Assembly (NCBI GenBank): GCA_036517115.1
Contig: DATDYB010000016.1
Location: 1-7,960 of the forward strand
Direction of reading: 5' to 3'
Source of the DNA: DATDYB01 sp036517115
GTDB taxonomy: Bacteria; Patescibacteriota; Minisyncoccia; Phycocordibacterales; PALSA-1337
DNA: 7,960 nt
Below the pieces are notes generated by a model, which worked only from the letters and a program-made list of their open reading frames with translations, searched no databases and had not been told where the DNA came from. Positions 1 through 4,642 of the stretch are shown one piece after another; the stretch's first letter is position 1, and each line of letters begins with the position of its first letter. The position numbers were made by a program, and so were the translations under genes.

Positions 1-2
1 TT

Positions 3-605
3 GAGGATATTGCGATTATGCGTGCAATTCCCAATATAAAAGTTTTTGCACCCTGTGATGTTTGGGAGGCGAAAAGAGTTACCTATGAGATTTCAAAAGT
101 TGTCGGCCCCTGCTATGTTCGCTATGCCCGCGAGAAAACGACGGTTTTCACCACCGAAGAGACGCCGTTTGAAATTGGAAAGGCGCAAACATTTTTTAAG
201 CCCATAGCGGGCAAACCAGATGTGGCGATCATCGTCACGGGCGGCTTGGTTTCAAACGCACTCATTGCCGCCAGGGAATTGGAAAAAGAAAAAATTGGTG
301 TCACGGTCATTAACATCGCAACCATTAAGCCGCTTGATACTAAGGCAGTCATACGAGCAGCGGAAGAGGCCGGAGCACTTGTCACTGTTGAGGAGCATCA
401 ACTACATGGTGGACTCGGCTCACTCATTGCAGAAACCATAGCAGAGCATCATCCTGTACCGATCGAGTTTGTGGCTGTTCGTGACCAATTTGGTCAATCA
501 GGTACACTGTCTGAACTCATCGAACATTACGGCCTCGGTGTTACAGGAATCAAAGATGCCGTAAAGCGTGTACTGCAGAGGAAAAAACAAGGTTCGACCT
601 TGTAA
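3..605 (+). CDS. tkt: transketolase, C-terminal part (5' end outside the window)
   Basis: Transketolase moves two-carbon ketol units between sugar phosphates using thiamine diphosphate (non-oxidative pentose phosphate pathway, cytoplasm). The frame is open from base 3, and its first residues, EDIAIMRAIPN, are the typical run just after the cofactor-binding part of the pyrimidine domain; the ATG at 18 is therefore internal. About 200 residues are visible: the end of the pyrimidine-binding domain (GPCYVRYARE) and then the transketolase C-terminal domain, with TGGLVSNALIAA, VEEHQLHGGLGSLIAE and VRDQFGQSGTLSELIEHYGL. I cannot tell whether the whole protein is a full-length fusion or the C-terminal subunit of a split transketolase, a form known in archaea and some bacteria. 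The last six codons (KQGSTL) and the stop come from the palindrome at 587-603, so the natural C-terminus was probably rewritten when the neighbouring cassette arrived. The transposase gene starts 6 bases after the stop. Confidence 0.95.
   Translation, partial: EDIAIMRAIPNIKVFAPCDVWEAKRVTYEISKVVGPCYVRYAREKTTVFTTEETPFEIGKAQTFFKPIAGKPDVAIIVTGGLVSNALIAARELEKEKIGVTVINIATIKPLDTKAVIRAAEEAGALVTVEEHQLHGGLGSLIAETIAEHHPVPIEFVAVRDQFGQSGTLSELIEHYGLGVTGIKDAVKRVLQRKKQGSTL
587..603 (+). repeat. REP-like palindrome, copy 1 (left boundary)
   Basis: The sequence ACAAGGTTCGACCTTGT forms a perfect 7-bp stem (ACAAGGT/ACCTTGT) with a TCG loop. It encodes QGSTL plus flanking bases at the transketolase C-terminus, and its last T is the first base of the TAA stop. 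On the plus strand it is followed by an A-run. On the minus strand it is followed by six Ts, so there it resembles an intrinsic terminator for antisense transcripts. Confidence 0.85.
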
Positions 606-611
606 AAATGT

Positions 612-1298
612 ATGACTAGAAATATATCTTTTTCGTTGGGTGAGTTCTATCACCTCTATAATCGAGGTACAGAAAAACGAAAAATTTTTTTAAACAAAGC
701 TGATTACAACCGATTTGTAACCTTGCTTTACATATGTAACAGCACCATCCCAGTGGATCTTAAGTTACAAGGTCGAACCTTGGAAGAAGTTATAAAAAAT
801 CAACGTGGTTGTTTACTTGTTAAACTTTCCGGATATTGCCTTATGCCTAATCATTTTCATCTCCTCATTCAAGAAAATGTAGAGAATGGATGTAGTCTTT
901 TTATGCAAAAGGTCAGTACTGCCTATACAATGTATTTTAACAAAAAATATGAAAGGAGTGGGGCATTATTTCAGGGCAAGTTTAAAGCACGCCATGCTGA
1001 TAATGATGAATATCTAAAATATCTTATTTCATACATTCATCTAAACCCCATAAAACTTATCCAACCGGAATGGAAAGTGGAGGGAATTACCGATCGAAAT
1101 GCTGCTGAAAATTTCTTGAAAAAATATTCGTATTCGAGTTTCCTTGATTTTGTGGGATATGTTCGAGTGGAAGGGAAGCTACTCTCTCGTGAAGCGTTGC
1201 CAGAGTATTTCTTAACCAGTGATGATTTTCTTACCGAAGTGATTTCGTGGCTACAATACAACCCAGATTCTTACAAGGTCGAACCTTGTATCAGTTGA
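612..1298 (+). CDS. REP-associated tyrosine transposase (RAYT, IS200-like Y1 family)
   Basis: This is a single-strand DNA endonuclease/transposase of the Y1_Tnp HUH family. RAYTs cleave and rejoin REP-type hairpins through a tyrosine-DNA bond, coordinated by a His-hydrophobic-His metal site. Visible are the N-terminal FYHLYNRGTEKRKIF (residues 12-26), the HUH motif within YCLMPNHFHLLIQ (H81 and H83), and KVSTAYTMYFNKKY (100-113), where Y105 is the likely nucleophile by position. SGALFQGKFKA (116-126) and YLKYLISYIHLNPIKL follow, as is usual. The length of 228 residues is normal and there is no frameshift, so it appears intact. The ATG at 612 is the only sensible start: an ATG at 608 in another frame stops at once. 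No Shine-Dalgarno is seen 6 bases after the transketolase stop, so translation may depend on coupling. Residues 52-57 and 221-226 are encoded by palindrome copies. The last 8 bases overlap the convergent kinase gene. Confidence 0.92.
   Translation: MTRNISFSLGEFYHLYNRGTEKRKIFLNKADYNRFVTLLYICNSTIPVDLKLQGRTLEEVIKNQRGCLLVKLSGYCLMPNHFHLLIQENVENGCSLFMQKVSTAYTMYFNKKYERSGALFQGKFKARHADNDEYLKYLISYIHLNPIKLIQPEWKVEGITDRNAAENFLKKYSYSSFLDFVGYVRVEGKLLSREALPEYFLTSDDFLTEVISWLQYNPDSYKVEPCIS
767..783 (+). repeat. REP-like palindrome, internal copy within the RAYT gene
   Basis: The sequence ACAAGGTCGAACCTTGG matches the right-boundary palindrome (1273-1289) at 16 of 17 bases; only the final base differs (G for T). 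It keeps a 6-bp stem (CAAGGT/ACCTTG) around the CGA loop. It is translated as QGRTL (residues 53-57), in the stretch between the N-terminal segment and the HUH motif. Confidence 0.8.
1273..1289 (-). repeat. REP-like palindrome, copy 3 (right boundary)
   Basis: The plus strand reads ACAAGGTCGAACCTTGT, the exact reverse complement of copy 1, so the two boundary copies are inverted relative to each other. It encodes KVEPC near the transposase C-terminus. It begins one base beyond the stop codon of the convergent PfkB-family gene. Confidence 0.85.
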
Positions 1299-2292
1299 TT
1301 TTTCGAGGTTTATAGTCTGTAGGAGCTTTCGCTAGAAAATCTTCAAGTTCCGCGCGCGTGAGCAGGCCTTTTTGTGCGCCAACATGTTGCACTACCCACA
1401 TGGGGTTAATGGGAGCCCACAGGAGAGCCTCTTCTGGTGATTTTCCCAACATCAAAGCACTCATAAAGGTGGAGGCAAAAGCATCACCGCATCCGGTACG
1501 CTCAAGCGGCGGCTTGGGGTCGGGATAGATTGGCATGAACCAGGCATTTACGCCGTCGTACATATATGCACCTTTTGGTCCGTCGGTGACAAGGACGATC
1601 TTCGGGCCGAGCGCTTTGATTCCTGTGAGGAGCGCGAGCGGCTCTCCGTTGGGTACATTCAAAATTTTCTGCGCTTCTTCTACGTTTACACAGAAAATCT
1701 CAGAGCGTTCGTAAAGGTATTTTAATTTTTCAACGCCAGTCTTCATCTGGAAGGTGCCCGGCTGAAAGACGAGCTTGATCTCAGGATGTTTTTTCAACCA
1801 CTCGATGATTTCCGTGTGGTAGTCGAGAGAATTTGACCCGAGCGACGAGAGATAGACCCATTGTGGAGCGACCGCCGTGGGAAATTTCCTTGTATATTCC
1901 TCATGTTTTACTAAAATGGTTCGCTCATCTTCGTACCAGAGCACGTAGTGATAGTTCGTCACCGAGTTTTTATGAACGGAAACATGCTTTGTGGAGACGC
2001 CCTGATGATCGAGAACGCTCGCACATACTCGGCCGTAGTCATCATTGCCGAGATCAGAGACGAGGCCGGTGGAAATACCCAGCTTTGCCGCGGCGACAGC
2101 GGCATTCGCGCTGTTGCCGACAGCCGGAACTATTTCTACCGACTCGTAGGGAATCTTATCTGCAAAATTCATGCACAGTTTGCAGTTGTGTCTGTCCACA
2201 TCGCAATTAACACTTGCTTCCTTGATCCGGATGAACGCGTCGACAGCAGTGTCGCCGATGGTAAGAAGATCAATTTTTTTGCCGAATAACAT
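1291..2292 (-). CDS. PfkB-family carbohydrate kinase (ribokinase-like)
   Basis: PfkB-family enzymes transfer the ATP gamma-phosphate to a sugar or nucleoside hydroxyl; the exact substrate cannot be read from this sequence. The N-terminal strand LLTIGDTAVDAF (9-20) is followed by the family glycine/asparagine motif VGNSANAAVAAAKLG. Further on come VNVEEAQKIL, the ATP-side VTDGPKGAYMYDG, and the signature TGCGDAF (266-272) with D270 as expected catalytic base and the G-C-G anion hole. NPMWVVQHVGAQKGLL near the end is also typical. At 333 residues it is of normal length. An unusual feature is C30-x6-C37-x2-C40 with H35 between, in an insert before KIPYE (about residues 28-50); this could bind a metal. 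The ATG at 2292 lies 6 bases after a TATAAT box with no Shine-Dalgarno, so the transcript is probably leaderless. The gene is convergent with the transposase and overlaps it by 8 bases. Confidence 0.93.
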   Translation of the reverse strand: MLFGKKIDLLTIGDTAVDAFIRIKEASVNCDVDRHNCKLCMNFADKIPYESVEIVPAVGNSANAAVAAAKLGISTGLVSDLGNDDYGRVCASVLDHQGVSTKHVSVHKNSVTNYHYVLWYEDERTILVKHEEYTRKFPTAVAPQWVYLSSLGSNSLDYHTEIIEWLKKHPEIKLVFQPGTFQMKTGVEKLKYLYERSEIFCVNVEEAQKILNVPNGEPLALLTGIKALGPKIVLVTDGPKGAYMYDGVNAWFMPIYPDPKPPLERTGCGDAFASTFMSALMLGKSPEEALLWAPINPMWVVQHVGAQKGLLTRAELEDFLAKAPTDYKPRKIN

Positions 2293-2298
2293 ATGAAA

Positions 2299-2304
2299 AT
2301 TATA
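2299..2304 (-). promoter_or_regulatory. -10 box of the PfkB-family gene (leaderless promoter)
   Basis: The minus strand reads TATAAT, ending 6 bases before the ATG at 2292, which places the expected transcription start at or next to the start codon. No Shine-Dalgarno is possible in that space. A clear -35 is not seen; the corresponding region lies in the TTCGAA-rich repeat (a TTCGAA at 2324-2329, 19 bases away). Confidence 0.6.
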
Positions 2305-2313
2305 ACATATAAT

Positions 2314-2388
2314 AAATACGAAATTCGAATATCGAAATTCGAAAAAACCAACGTAAGTTTCGTATTTCGGATTTCGTACTTCGAATTT
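2314..2388. repeat. long imperfect TTCGAA-rich inverted repeat in the divergent promoter region
   Basis: Left arm 2314-2343 and right arm 2359-2388 are reverse complements at 23 of 30 positions around a 15-base spacer. Each arm consists of CGAA/TTCG words spaced 7 to 8 bases apart. The repeat lies between the -10 boxes of two divergent genes and covers both -35 regions. It could be a protein-binding site, a DNA cruciform or a repeat element; the sequence does not decide. Confidence 0.75.
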
Positions 2389-2407
2389 ATACCTGTTGTG
2401 TTACAAT
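2380..2407 (+). promoter_or_regulatory. promoter of the aldolase gene (near-leaderless)
   Basis: TACAAT at 2402-2407 is a good -10 box 10 bases before the ATG at 2418, giving a 5' leader of only about 4 bases. A weak -35 candidate, TTCGAA at 2380-2385, lies 16 bases upstream inside the right arm of the inverted repeat. No Shine-Dalgarno is present. Confidence 0.5.
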
Positions 2408-2417
2408 TATTCCCATC

Positions 2418-3281
2418 ATGACGCTAAAAGAAACGATACAGCAAGCTGAGGGTAAAAAAGTTGCCATTGGTCATTTTAATATTTCCAATCTAGAAATGGT
2501 GTGGGGAATTTTTAATGCTGCTAAAAATTTGAACGTGCCGGTTATTATCGGGGTTTCTGAAGGGGAACGAAAATTTGTCGGCGTACGGCAGATTGTCGCG
2601 GTGGTGAAAAGCATCCGTGAGGAGTATGATTTCCCCATTTTCCTCAACGCTGATCATTCATACTCATTTGATACGGTGAAAGAGGCGATTGATGCTGGGT
2701 TCGACATGGCCATTATCGACGGCGCCAAGCTTTCCTTCGAGGAAAATGTGAAAGTCACAAAACAATGCGTCGACTATGCACGAAAGAGTGGTAAGGAAAT
2801 TTTGATTGAAGGTGAGCTCGGCTACATCGGTCAATCGTCGAAAGTGCTCGACGCCATTCCGGAAGGAGTTGATCTTGAGAAAGGGCTCACTACTCCCGAG
2901 CAGGCGGCGCAGTTTGTGAAAGAAACCGGGGTGGACCTCTTTGCTCCGGCTGTCGGCAACATTCACGGCATGCTCCGAGCGAGCAAGGACCCGCACCTCG
3001 ACATCGAGCGTACTAAAAACATTCGCGTCGCAGCCGGAGTATCACTCGTTTTGCATGGCGGCTCAGGCACTCCCGACGAAGATTTTGTAAAAGCGATTGA
3101 TGCCGGCGTTTCGATCGTTCACATCTCAACTGAACTCAGGGTGGCGTATCGCAATGCACTCTCAATAGCGCTCCAGGACAACCCCGAGGAAGTCGCTCCG
3201 TATAAATATCTTAAAGAACCGGTCAGAGCGGTGGAGAAAGTGGTGACGGAACGACTGAAGCTTTTTAATAAAATCTCATGA
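2418..3281 (+). CDS. fba: class II fructose-bisphosphate aldolase family protein
   Basis: Class II aldolases reversibly split fructose 1,6-bisphosphate (or tagatose bisphosphate) into dihydroxyacetone phosphate and glyceraldehyde 3-phosphate with a zinc ion, in the cytoplasm. The family motifs occur in order: IGHFNISN near the N-terminus, NADHS (77-81) with the catalytic Asp79 and zinc ligand His80, DGAKLSFEEN (101-110), EGELGYIG (131-138), GNIHGM (180-185) with zinc ligand His183, LHGGSGTP (212-219) with zinc ligand His213, and VHISTELR (234-241) where relatives have a phosphate-binding NIDTDLR-like motif. At 287 residues it matches the short class II/tagatose-type aldolases, so the exact substrate is uncertain. 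It heads a run of genes: its TGA overlaps the next ATG (ATGA at 3278-3281). Base composition changes to AT-rich right after it. Confidence 0.93.
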   Translation: MTLKETIQQAEGKKVAIGHFNISNLEMVWGIFNAAKNLNVPVIIGVSEGERKFVGVRQIVAVVKSIREEYDFPIFLNADHSYSFDTVKEAIDAGFDMAIIDGAKLSFEENVKVTKQCVDYARKSGKEILIEGELGYIGQSSKVLDAIPEGVDLEKGLTTPEQAAQFVKETGVDLFAPAVGNIHGMLRASKDPHLDIERTKNIRVAAGVSLVLHGGSGTPDEDFVKAIDAGVSIVHISTELRVAYRNALSIALQDNPEEVAPYKYLKEPVRAVEKVVTERLKLFNKIS

Positions 3282-3565
3282 ACAAAAGATATTGGCTGAA
3301 AGGAGGTATCTTAGCGGTCGTGATCAATCTAGTACTTTTTGGGTTTATGTATGGGTGTGACTCCTTTATTCCGATTGCGGGAGAAGGTTTCGGTTGCGGA
3401 GTACTTTTCGGGCTTCCTCTGTTACCTATTTTAATGTTTTTAGGCTACCTCACTTCCGGAAATGTGTCGTTTAGTGTGGGTTTAATCACAGCTTTTGTTT
3501 TTTGGTTTTTGATCGGTGCAATCCTTGGTTGGTTATACGGAAAAATTAAGAATAAAAAAGTATGA
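3278..3565 (+). CDS. small multi-pass membrane protein (MNKxYWLxGG family, copy A)
   Basis: The function is unknown. The 95-residue protein has three hydrophobic segments (about residues 10-26, 40-58 and 66-88). It starts MNKRYWLKGG and ends GWLYGKIKNKKV, a short basic tail likely on the cytoplasmic side. Two cysteines, C27 and C40, flank the loop after the first segment. The same N- and C-terminal motifs recur in the gene at 3930-4184, so the two are paralogues. The ATG overlaps the aldolase stop (ATGA), so translation is probably coupled; no Shine-Dalgarno is seen. The DNA is clearly richer in A and T than the aldolase gene. The shared ends and the tight overlaps support a real gene. Confidence 0.78.
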   Translation: MNKRYWLKGGILAVVINLVLFGFMYGCDSFIPIAGEGFGCGVLFGLPLLPILMFLGYLTSGNVSFSVGLITAFVFWFLIGAILGWLYGKIKNKKV

Positions 3566-3921
3566 ACAGGGGGATTTTAACAAGCGTAATTTCTTTTCTT
3601 TTAGCGCTCGGTATTTTTGTGCAAAGCAACACAATATCAATGTACTTATTTTTTGTTGGTTTGACTGTTCTGTTCTCTATCATAAGTTATGCGCTAATAG
3701 TTCGATGTAAAAGAAAAGGCACCATTTTTAAAATTATTTCGTTTTTAATCATTGGAATTTTTACGTTAGTCCTACATCTCTTTATTAGCTTAGTGTATTC
3801 GGGTGGTTCCTTAATAACCCATTGTATGAACCATTCATACAGGAATATAATTACAGGAAAGATAATTTCTCCCGATTGTTATGACGGCTATCCAGCTTGG
3901 TATTATAAGCAAATCGATTAA
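3562..3921 (+). CDS. hypothetical membrane protein with a cysteine-containing C-terminal tail
   Basis: I do not recognise this protein. Its 119 residues contain three hydrophobic segments (about 5-20, 27-47 and 55-80) with a basic loop RCKRKG (48-53) between the second and third. A polar tail of about 38 residues follows, carrying C88 and C106 and ending PAWYYKQID. By the positive-inside rule the RCKRKG loop should be cytoplasmic and the tail outside, where the two cysteines could form a disulfide; this is inference. The ATG overlaps the preceding stop as ATGA, which supports translation as part of the run. It sits between the two related membrane proteins but lacks their terminal motifs. Confidence 0.66.
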   Translation: MNRGILTSVISFLLALGIFVQSNTISMYLFFVGLTVLFSIISYALIVRCKRKGTIFKIISFLIIGIFTLVLHLFISLVYSGGSLITHCMNHSYRNIITGKIISPDCYDGYPAWYYKQID

Positions 3922-3929
3922 TTATAAAA

Positions 3930-4184
3930 ATGAATAAAAAATATTGGTTGAGAGGCGGATTATGGACGGGAATAATTCTTTCGCTATGGAATTTAATTTA
4001 CATGGTGTTTTTCCCTCGTTGTTTCGGTGGAGGTTGTACGTATAAAGATGTGTTAAACACTCCAATATTCCCCTACGTACTAGCGCTTTCTGCAGGAATT
4101 TTTGTGTGCGGTTTTGCAGCTGGGTCAGTTCTAGGCTGGCTCTACGGAAAAATTAAAAATAGGAATCATGCAGAAAGATTTTGA
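3930..4184 (+). CDS. small multi-pass membrane protein (MNKxYWLxGG family, copy B)
   Basis: The function is unknown. This 84-residue protein is a paralogue of the one at 3278-3565: it starts MNKKYWLRGG and carries VLGWLYGKIKN near its end. It has two hydrophobic stretches (about residues 10-28 and 47-73), with the cysteine pair C31 and C36 in the loop after the first, as in copy A. Residues after KIKN (RNHAERF) are encoded by DNA that is also the start of the toxin gene: the two reading frames overlap by 17 bases. The ATG is 8 bases after the previous stop, with no Shine-Dalgarno. Confidence 0.75.
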   Translation: MNKKYWLRGGLWTGIILSLWNLIYMVFFPRCFGGGCTYKDVLNTPIFPYVLALSAGIFVCGFAAGSVLGWLYGKIKNRNHAERF

Positions 4185-4554
4185 TGGGTGGAATAAAAGT
4201 AAAAAGGATATCCACAACAGCGCTATTAGTCGACTGTATCAAGAGCGTGAGGCTTGGTGGTGTTCAATTGGTTTGAATGTCGGATTTGAAGAAGATGGAA
4301 AAGATAAAGAGTTTCAAAGGCCAGTATTAATTCTCAAAGGATTCAGTAGCTCAACGTGCTTGATCGCACCTCTAACAACGTCTTTAAAAGTTCATAAGTA
4401 TCGAGTTTATATTGGAAAGGTGGACGGAAAAAGCGCAAGTGTTATTTTATCTCAAATCAGAGTCGTTGATACGAAAAGATTGATTAACAAGATTGCCAAA
4501 CTAGATAAGAATTTATTTAAATTAGTAAGAAAAACCATCAAAGATTTACTTTGA
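4168..4554 (+). CDS. mazF: PemK/MazF-family toxin (endoribonuclease), no evident antitoxin
   Basis: MazF-type toxins are ribosome-independent, sequence-specific endoribonucleases, normally held in check by a small antitoxin. The core spans about residues 26-128: REAWWCSIGLNVG (27-39), RPVLIL (51-56) with the expected catalytic Arg51, IAPLTTS (66-72) with Thr70 at the position of the catalytic Thr, and SVILSQIRVVDTKRL, which matches the usual MazF SVILxxQIRxxDxxRL block. A polar N-terminal extension of about 26 residues (FDGWNKSKKDIHN) precedes it. The family residues are present, so it is probably active. No AbrB-, RelB- or other DNA-binding antitoxin gene is adjacent. The upstream partner is a membrane protein overlapping by 17 bases. 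A weak AGGA lies only 3 bases before the ATG. The last codons form one arm of the terminator hairpin. Confidence 0.88.
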   Translation: MQKDFDGWNKSKKDIHNSAISRLYQEREAWWCSIGLNVGFEEDGKDKEFQRPVLILKGFSSSTCLIAPLTTSLKVHKYRVYIGKVDGKSASVILSQIRVVDTKRLINKIAKLDKNLFKLVRKTIKDLL

Positions 4555-4568
4555 TGGTTTTTCTTACT
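4524..4568. terminator. perfect 20-bp hairpin overlapping the toxin stop codon
   Basis: Arms 4524-4543 and 4549-4568 are perfectly complementary over 20 bp around a 5-base loop (ATTTA). The stem includes an A5/T5 stretch, so the 3' arm reads GATGGTTTTTCTT and supplies a U-tract on the plus strand, and the minus strand has the same. It therefore looks like a bidirectional intrinsic terminator closing the aldolase-to-toxin run. The left arm encodes the last toxin residues, and the TGA stop (4552-4554) lies in the right arm. Confidence 0.8.
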
Positions 4569-4574
4569 TTGTCT

Positions 4575-4597
4575 CCCTTCTTGCGAAGGGCGAGCCC
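4575..4597. other. small alternative hairpins before the dehydrogenase promoter
   Basis: CCCTTC (4575-4580) pairs with GAAGGG (4585-4590) around TTGC; on the minus strand the loop is GCAA, a GNRA tetraloop. GGG (4588-4590) can instead pair with CCC (4595-4597), and the GAAGG at 4598-4602 competes for the same CCTTC. It could be part of a second, leftward terminator or a remnant repeat. Its function is unknown. Confidence 0.4.
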
Positions 4598-4611
4598 GAA
4601 GGCACTTGTGC

Positions 4612-4620
4612 TATTATAGT
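4612..4620 (+). promoter_or_regulatory. -10 region of the hydroxyacid dehydrogenase gene
   Basis: The sequence TATTATAGT contains two overlapping -10 candidates (TATTAT 4612-4617 and TATAGT 4615-4620). It lies 22 to 25 bases before the ATG at 4643, after a terminator. The leader would be A-rich, about 16 bases long and without a Shine-Dalgarno. No convincing -35 is seen. Confidence 0.45.
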
Positions 4621-4642
4621 AGCAAATTAAAAAATAAAGTCA

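Larger units (their letters stand above)
587..1289 (+). mobile_element. RAYT cassette bounded by inverted copies of a 17-base palindrome
   Basis: The transposase gene at 612-1298 lies between ACAAGGTTCGACCTTGT (587-603) and its exact reverse complement (1273-1289). A third copy sits inside the gene. The outer copies end on the stop codon of transketolase and one base beyond the stop codon of the convergent kinase gene, so the unit looks inserted exactly into a tail-to-tail intergenic junction. RAYT genes flanked by REP hairpins in opposite orientation are known in Enterobacteria and Pseudomonas. Calling this unit mobile, or recently mobile, is inference: no target-site duplication is visible outside the palindromes, and no empty site is available for comparison. 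Confidence 0.7.

Noticed and set aside
587..603. Rho-independent terminator of transketolase
   Set aside because: On the plus strand the hairpin is followed by A residues, not T. Only the minus-strand orientation has a T-run, so it would not stop the transketolase transcript.
1833..2289. Plus-strand open frames opposite the PfkB-family gene
   Set aside because: They are antisense to a well-supported kinase with all family motifs; their products are Arg/Cys-rich shadow sequence.
2314..2388. CRISPR-like array
   Set aside because: The units are short TTCG words without uniform spacers, and there is no repeat-spacer pattern or cas gene.
2664..2996. Minus-strand open frame of 110 codons inside the aldolase gene
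   Set aside because: It is antisense to a conserved catalytic region of the aldolase and has no motif or start signals.
3930..4184. Membrane protein copy B as the toxin's antitoxin
   Set aside because: Position and overlap alone suggest it. It has no DNA-binding or MazF-binding segment, and a paralogue exists without a directly adjacent toxin, so I did not call it an antitoxin.
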